Assembly: GCA_002315375.1 (NCBI GenBank)
Contig: DCHR01000032.1
Location: 1-25,580, forward strand
Origin: Treponema sp. UBA1747
GTDB taxonomy: Bacteria > Spirochaetota > Spirochaetia > Treponematales > Treponemataceae
Direction of reading: 5' to 3'
Length of the DNA stretch: 25,580 nucleotides
The translations under genes and the position numbers were made by a program. Positions 21,455 to 25,580 of the stretch are shown piece after piece. Under the pieces are notes generated by a model that saw only the letters and a list, made by a program, of their open reading frames with translations, searched no databases and had not been told where the DNA came from. The first letter of the stretch is position 1; each line of letters opens with the position of its first letter.

Positions 21455-22498
21455 TTACAGTCCAAAACGGATTTCTTCCCATACGGCATTGTATTTCTGC
21501 AGGTCGTCACCTACATCCATTTTAAGCTCCACTTTTTCCAGAAGCTCTGGTGAATACATAGGCTTCTTTTTTGTGTACTGGGCTGCAGCTGTATTTACAT
21601 ATGGAGGGAACTTAAGGGCATCAAGGAACTCTGCATAGTTTTCAGGTTCATGGCTGAAATTGATGAACTTCATAGCCAGGTCATAATGTTTTGTTCCCTT
21701 AAGGATTACGATTGAATCCTGGTAAGCACCGCTTCCTGTATCAGGTACAAAGAAGTCGATTGTTTCTTCCTGTTTTTCTTCAGGAACTTCACCAAAGATA
21801 TTTTCTGCATATCCGTCACAAACCCAGTAGTTTCCTGAAGCAAAGTTTTTACCAAAGCTTTCTGCGTCGAACTTAAGAAGGTTTGGAAGCCAGTGTGCTT
21901 TAAGATATTCGCCGGCTTCGCGGATTTCCGATTCTTCGTGAGTATTAAGTGAATAACCCAGATACATAAGTGCACTTCCGATTGAAAGACGCATATCGTC
22001 CATCATTGTCATGTGTCCTTTGAATTCAGGCATTTCGAAAATGTCATAAGAACGGGGATAATTTGAAACTTTTGTCTTGTTTACTGCAATACCGTTTGCG
22101 GCAACACAATATGGAACACACCATGTCATGTCAGGGTCATAACCCTTTGCTTTTTCAAGACAAGCAGGATTTATATATTTAGCATTCGGAAATTTTGACA
22201 GGTCAATTTTTTCCAGCATGCCCTGATTCATCATAATTGAAACGTAATCTGAAGATGGAATTGTAAGGTCATAGCCTTTGGCACCGGCCTTCAATTTTGA
22301 ATACATTACTTCATTTGAATCGAAGTAATCGCACTTGATTACACAGTTATATTCTTTTTCGAACTTACGGAGAAGAGATTCCGGTGTGTAATAGGTCCAG
22401 TTGTAGATGCTGAGTACTTCTTTTTTTTCTCCACATGATGTAAGAAGACTCACTGCCAATAAGATTGTTGAAAGAACAACGACATTGAATTTTTTCAT
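21455..22498 (-). CDS. potD: Spermidine/putrescine-binding lipoprotein (PotD-like)
   Basis: A 347-aa polyamine-type ABC binding lipoprotein. The signal peptide ends at lipobox LTSC (Cys22). The mature protein opens EVLSIYNWTYYTPESLLRKF, the PotD/PotF start, with ANGIAVNKTKVS and SIGSALMYLGYSLNT further on, both characteristic. YWVCDGYAENIFG corresponds to the region that contacts the polyamine. Length is normal. A GAAGGA ribosome site lies 8 nt before the ATG. No potABC genes adjoin it, so the permease and ATPase must be encoded elsewhere. Other amine-type ligands are possible. Confidence 0.88.
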   Translation of the reverse strand: MKKFNVVVLSTILLAVSLLTSCGEKKEVLSIYNWTYYTPESLLRKFEKEYNCVIKCDYFDSNEVMYSKLKAGAKGYDLTIPSSDYVSIMMNQGMLEKIDLSKFPNAKYINPACLEKAKGYDPDMTWCVPYCVAANGIAVNKTKVSNYPRSYDIFEMPEFKGHMTMMDDMRLSIGSALMYLGYSLNTHEESEIREAGEYLKAHWLPNLLKFDAESFGKNFASGNYWVCDGYAENIFGEVPEEKQEETIDFFVPDTGSGAYQDSIVILKGTKHYDLAMKFINFSHEPENYAEFLDALKFPPYVNTAAAQYTKKKPMYSPELLEKVELKMDVGDDLQKYNAVWEEIRFGL

Positions 22499-22596
22499 TT
22501 CAATATCCTTCAGGATTTTATCCCTGCAGAACAGTTTTTTTATTGTGAGAAAAATCTGTTCAGTAAAAAATTAGTGTTAAGCCTTCATACGAAAGC

Positions 22597-22647
22597 CTTT
22601 CATTTTCTCCCGCAGGGAACCATTGTCCCGGTACGACGAAATGAGAG
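22597..22647. repeat. Short imperfect inverted repeat in the potD-HD gap
   Basis: CTTTCATTTTC (22597-22607) and CGAAATGAGAG (22637-22647) pair imperfectly around a CCCG-rich core with CTCCCGCAG and CCCGGTACG. It resembles the other GC-cored intergenic elements in form, but its core words match only loosely. The rest of the 256-bp divergent region shows nothing else beyond the two promoters. Confidence 0.35.
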
Positions 22648-22739
22648 TATAGTATATCGGATTTTCGCCTATGGGACTATAAGGATATTACTCAATCGTA
22701 TACTTTAAATCTGTAAAGGTATCCTGCCTTCGTAAGTTC

Positions 22740-22755
22740 TGTTACAATATGATTA
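22740..22755 (+). promoter_or_regulatory. Extended -10 promoter, predicted leaderless start
   Basis: TG (22740-22741), T, TACAAT (22743-22748), six bases, ATG at 22755. It supports the second of two in-frame ATGs (22749 and 22755) as the real start. Confidence 0.6.
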
Positions 22756-23459
22756 TGACAAACGAAGAACTGGAAACACTTATCAGCGACACACAGAAAC
22801 TTGTCGCAATTTTTGAAAAACATAATGGAATTACAAACGAAGGATACGATATAGAAAAAATCAGGGCTGCCGTTCAGGAAATGGCCGACGCCTGCATCCA
22901 TAATGCCGACGAACAGGAAGACCTTCTTAAGTGGATGGAAGAACATGATTTTTACACTTCCCCTGCCTCAACAAAATTTCACGGAAACTTCAAAGGCGGC
23001 CTCGCCGTACATTCCCTCATGGTAACTTACCAGGCACTGAAACTTGCCCCTGCATTTTTTTCTGACTGGATCAAATCAAAAACCGCATCCAGATTTACCT
23101 TCACTGCAGAAGACATTTTCATTGCAGCCCTCACACATGATTTCTGCAAGGCAGGTTTCTATTCATTAAGCTACAGAAACACAAAAGACGTTTTCGGGAA
23201 CTGGACAAAAACTCCTTACTACAACGTAAAAACAGACATCCGGAACCTGGGACACGGAAATGAATCAGTTCTTCTTCTTCTGGAATCAATGCCTTCTTTC
23301 ATGAAAAAGCGACCTGTTCTTGAAGCCATAAGCCGCCACATGGGATTCAGTGATTTAACAGATACCGAAAAAATGAATTACTCAAACTTCCTTGAAAACC
23401 CTCTGGTGCTTCTGATTCAGTTCGCAGACCAGAGCTCTTCAGGCTGGTATGACTACTAA
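22755..23459 (+). CDS. HD-domain phosphohydrolase-like protein
   Basis: A 234-aa cytosolic protein. Metal-binding HD-superfamily residues: His86 in GGLAVHSLMV, His128-Asp129 in ALTHDFCKAG, His167 in NLGHGNESV, His195 in ISRHMGF and Asp225 in QFADQSSSG. This set of five fits a dinuclear HD hydrolase rather than a degenerate domain. The N-terminal 75 residues are helical and charged, without a recognised domain. Substrate unknown; related proteins act on nucleotides or nucleic-acid ends. The start at 22755 is preferred over the ATG 6 nt upstream, because it coincides with the predicted +1. The dehydrogenase gene begins 41 bp downstream. Confidence 0.8.
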   Translation: MTNEELETLISDTQKLVAIFEKHNGITNEGYDIEKIRAAVQEMADACIHNADEQEDLLKWMEEHDFYTSPASTKFHGNFKGGLAVHSLMVTYQALKLAPAFFSDWIKSKTASRFTFTAEDIFIAALTHDFCKAGFYSLSYRNTKDVFGNWTKTPYYNVKTDIRNLGHGNESVLLLLESMPSFMKKRPVLEAISRHMGFSDLTDTEKMNYSNFLENPLVLLIQFADQSSSGWYDY

Positions 23460-23465
23460 TTTCAA

Positions 23466-23501
23466 TTGATATTCCGGCTTTATTATTTTAAAATCCATTT
23501 A
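23466..23501 (+). promoter_or_regulatory. TTGATA-N17-TAAAAT promoter, predicted leaderless start
   Basis: -35 TTGATA at 23466-23471, 17-bp spacer, -10 TAAAAT at 23489-23494, six bases, ATG at 23501. The best two-hexamer example of the leaderless layout in this window. There is no Shine-Dalgarno. Confidence 0.7.
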
Positions 23502-24460
23502 TGGATAATAAAATCAAACTTACAATTCTCGATTCCCATGCCTTGAATCCAGGCGATTTAAGCTGGGACGATTTCAATGACTATGCCGATGTTTCGGTTT
23601 ATGAAAGAACTTCACCGGAAGAACTGGTTAATCGTGCAAAAGATTCTGATGCTATTTTTATCAACAAGGTAGTAATATCAGAAGAAACAATCGAACAGCT
23701 TCCCAAACTTAAATACATTGGCGTATGTGCAACAGGCTACAATGTAGTTGATATCGAAGCATGCCGCAAAAGAAATATCATCGTAACAAATGTTCCTGCC
23801 TATTCCACAGACGCAGTAGCACAGCATGTCTTTGCTTTAATCACTCACTTCACAAACAGTGTTGCTCTTCACAGCGAATCTGTTCACAACGGAGACTGGG
23901 TTCGTGCAAAAGACTTTGCTTACTGGAAAAACCCGCTTATGGAACTGTCGGGCAAAACTCTTGGTATTTTCGGATACGGAAGCATCGGTAAAAAAACTGC
24001 AGAAATCGGAAAAGCTTTCGGCATGAAGGTTATCTGCTGTACAAGAACTCAGAAACCGGATATGCCTGAATCGGTAACACGTGAAGAACTTTTCCGCCGT
24101 TCTGATTTCATTTCCCTTCATGCACCGCTTACTCCTGAAACAAAAGAAATGATTAATAAAGATTCAATTTCTCTTATGAAAAAAACTGCATACCTGATTA
24201 ATACTGCAAGAGGCGGCTTCGTAAACGAAAAGGAAATGGCAGAAGCCCTGAAGGAAGGAAAGATTGCAGGTTATGCAGCAGATGTAATTTCAACAGAACC
24301 AATGATTGAAGGCAATCCATTGATGGATTGCCCAAACTGTGTAATTACTCCGCACATTGCATGGGCTCCTCACGAAACCCGCCAGCGACTTATGAACGTT
24401 TGTCTTGAAAACCTGAAAGCCTGGCTGGAAGGAAACCCACAGAACGTTGTGAATAAATAA
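23501..24460 (+). CDS. D-2-hydroxyacid dehydrogenase (glycerate dehydrogenase/hydroxypyruvate reductase type)
   Basis: A 319-aa cytosolic NAD(P)-dependent dehydrogenase, a normal length. Signatures: GVCATGYNVVDIEACRKRNI (74-93), nucleotide-binding LGIFGYGSIGKKTAEIGKAF with GxGxxG at 158-163, catalytic Arg237 in INTARGGFVNE, Glu266 in ISTEPM and His285 in TPHIAWA. The pattern matches HprA-like glycerate dehydrogenases. At the end of the second Rossmann strand it reads CCTRTQ rather than an acidic residue, which hints at NADP(H) use. It converges on the right-edge binding-protein gene across a bidirectional terminator. Confidence 0.92.
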   Translation: MDNKIKLTILDSHALNPGDLSWDDFNDYADVSVYERTSPEELVNRAKDSDAIFINKVVISEETIEQLPKLKYIGVCATGYNVVDIEACRKRNIIVTNVPAYSTDAVAQHVFALITHFTNSVALHSESVHNGDWVRAKDFAYWKNPLMELSGKTLGIFGYGSIGKKTAEIGKAFGMKVICCTRTQKPDMPESVTREELFRRSDFISLHAPLTPETKEMINKDSISLMKKTAYLINTARGGFVNEKEMAEALKEGKIAGYAADVISTEPMIEGNPLMDCPNCVITPHIAWAPHETRQRLMNVCLENLKAWLEGNPQNVVNK

Positions 24461-24470
24461 GCGTATAAAC

Positions 24471-24507
24471 AAAAAAAGCACTTCATTTTCATGAAGTGCT
24501 TTTTTTT
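24471..24507. terminator. Bidirectional terminator
   Basis: AAAAAAAGCACTTCAT, loop TTTC, ATGAAGTGCTTTTTTT: a perfect stem flanked by A and T runs, between the convergent dehydrogenase and binding-protein genes. Confidence 0.95.
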
Positions 24508-24522
24508 AGGCTAAGTCAACGA

Positions 24523-25580
24523 CTAGCGGTTTGCTTCGTCAATAAGAGCCTGGAATGCGTTGGCTGTTTCTTCTACAGCTTCCTGCATTGTTTTGTATCC
24601 TGGGTATACGCCCCAGATGATATTTCCCAGATTAAGACCTGAAATAAGTGTATCATAGCGGGCAATACCATTGTCTCTCATAAGCTGGAGAGTTTCATCT
24701 ACAGCACGTTCATCACGGAAGCGTGAGTAGTAGTCTTCTTTCCATGCATCATCACCGTATCCTGGTGTTGGGTCTGACCACAGATCAAATACTTTTGCAA
24801 TTGCTTCTGCACGGTCTTTTTTGTAGCATCCTGGAATTACATAAACATTGTCATCGTGGAGTGTCTTGTATACTTTGTCACCGTTTGGTCCCAGTGGGAA
24901 ACATACAAATCCCCAGTCATCACGCATATCAGCAATGTTTCCTACACGGTATTCATGGTCAGCCTGGAAAGCAACTTCACCGTTGATGAAGGCTGCATAC
25001 ATCCAGTCCCAGTTTGATCCTTCTGGCTGTGGTTTTTCATAATTCTGAACCATTCTTGTTACCCAGTTCATTGCTTCAATAGTTTTGTCATCACCACATT
25101 TAGAATAGTATTTTCCGTTTGCATCTTTTCCAATCCATTCTGTTCCGTTTGTCATAAGAGCCAGGTGACAGAATTCTGTTGAAAGGTTAGCCATACCATA
25201 AGTATCCGGGATACCATCGTTATCCAGGTCACGTGTTGTTGCCTTCAGCATTTTTTCAAATGCATCCCAGTTCCATGTTCCTGCAGCCTGCATATCATAA
25301 AGTGAGTCTGGATCAATTCCGGCTTCTTTAAGAAGACGTTTGTTGAAGAAAACACCACCCTTTGGTTCCGGGTCAATTGGACGACATCCGTAGAAAGAAG
25401 ATCCCTTTGTTGTCTTTGCACGAACAGCTTTATTCCATTTTTTGTTTGACCAGTCTACGCTTGAAATTGTTGCCAGATCATAGAAAAGGTTAGCTTTCAT
25501 ACCTGCAGAGATTGAACGTCCGTCAATAATGAATACGTAGTTTTCATCACCACCGGTTGTACAGAAGTTTGCAACTGTCT
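24523..25580 (-). CDS. Sugar ABC solute-binding protein, 5' end beyond the window
   Basis: Partial gene. The frame is open through the right edge. The 26 codons before the internal Met at 25500 read ...TGGDENYVFIIDGRSISAG, so that Met is not the start. About 350 C-terminal residues are visible. They resemble family 1 sugar-binding proteins: RPIDPEPKGGVFFNKRLLKEAG, a calcium-site-like DLDNDGIPDTYG, MTNGTEWIGKDANGKY, FINGEVAFQADHEYRVGNIADM and a C-terminal NIIWGVYPGYKTMQEAVEE. It is not closely similar by eye to the binding protein at 4968-6662. No permease genes are visible because they would lie past the edge. Confidence 0.88.
   Translation of the reverse strand, partial: TVANFCTTGGDENYVFIIDGRSISAGMKANLFYDLATISSVDWSNKKWNKAVRAKTTKGSSFYGCRPIDPEPKGGVFFNKRLLKEAGIDPDSLYDMQAAGTWNWDAFEKMLKATTRDLDNDGIPDTYGMANLSTEFCHLALMTNGTEWIGKDANGKYYSKCGDDKTIEAMNWVTRMVQNYEKPQPEGSNWDWMYAAFINGEVAFQADHEYRVGNIADMRDDWGFVCFPLGPNGDKVYKTLHDDNVYVIPGCYKKDRAEAIAKVFDLWSDPTPGYGDDAWKEDYYSRFRDERAVDETLQLMRDNGIARYDTLISGLNLGNIIWGVYPGYKTMQEAVEETANAFQALIDEANR

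Noticed and set aside
25500..25502. Met at 25500 as the start of the right-edge binding protein
   Set aside because: The frame continues upstream with family-like sequence (DENYVFIIDGRSISAG) to the window edge and there is no signal peptide at this Met.

Overview
The window looks like part of a host-associated spirochaete chromosome, most likely a Treponema of a gut or rumen lineage. This is inferred from gene content, not from a marker gene: a standalone AICAR transformylase, CUT1 sugar transporters of the LplB/YtcP type with a YesL (DUF624) membrane protein, several periplasmic or lipoprotein binding proteins, an intracellular cellobiose phosphorylase, and moderately AT-rich DNA with GC-richer palindromes between genes. 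No rRNA, tRNA, CRISPR array, phage gene or transposase gene was seen.

Layout, left to right. 1-1884: a rho-independent terminator and two tandem 81/82-bp stem-loop repeats behind a short-form purH (minus strand), then an intergenic zone with an inverted-repeat element and a GC-rich triple hairpin. 1885-4016: a YhhN-type membrane protein and a MATE exporter (plus strand). 4023-9936: a sugar-uptake cluster on the minus strand, transcribed permease (unusually long, 751 aa), permease, binding protein, then YesL. Two adjacent palindromic elements separate the binding protein from YesL. 10037-13790: a membrane-anchored alpha/beta hydrolase and a GH94 cellobiose phosphorylase. The phosphorylase has a strong promoter, a LacI-type operator-like palindrome and a terminator. 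13941-16671: a two-gene redox operon (phytoene-desaturase-like flavoprotein plus a flavin/2Fe-2S reductase). 16834-19231: a COG2426 membrane protein, an RsuA-family pseudouridine synthase and a YeiH-family transporter. 19278-19494: a 217-bp inverted repeat resembling a MITE. 19545-20375: a Nudix hydrolase and a C_GCAxxG_C_C protein with no gap between them. 20513-24460: a CE1-type esterase lipoprotein, a PotD-like lipoprotein, an HD-domain protein and a D-2-hydroxyacid dehydrogenase. 24523-25580: the 3' part of a second sugar-binding protein.

The metabolic theme is uptake and phosphorolytic breakdown of plant-derived oligosaccharides. A surface esterase may de-esterify wall polymers, a CUT1 system imports oligosaccharides (its ATPase is not in the window), and cellobiose phosphorylase cleaves cellobiose inside the cell while conserving energy as glucose-1-phosphate.

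Three things stand out. (1) The LplB-like permease carries about 440 extra N-terminal residues that contain two diverged copies of one membrane module, the first with a strongly acidic insert. (2) At least six genes place a -10 box exactly 6 nt before the ATG and have no Shine-Dalgarno sequence, which predicts leaderless mRNAs. Four more have a 9-nt gap. (3) Several intergenic elements share core words but have locus-specific, self-complementary arms.
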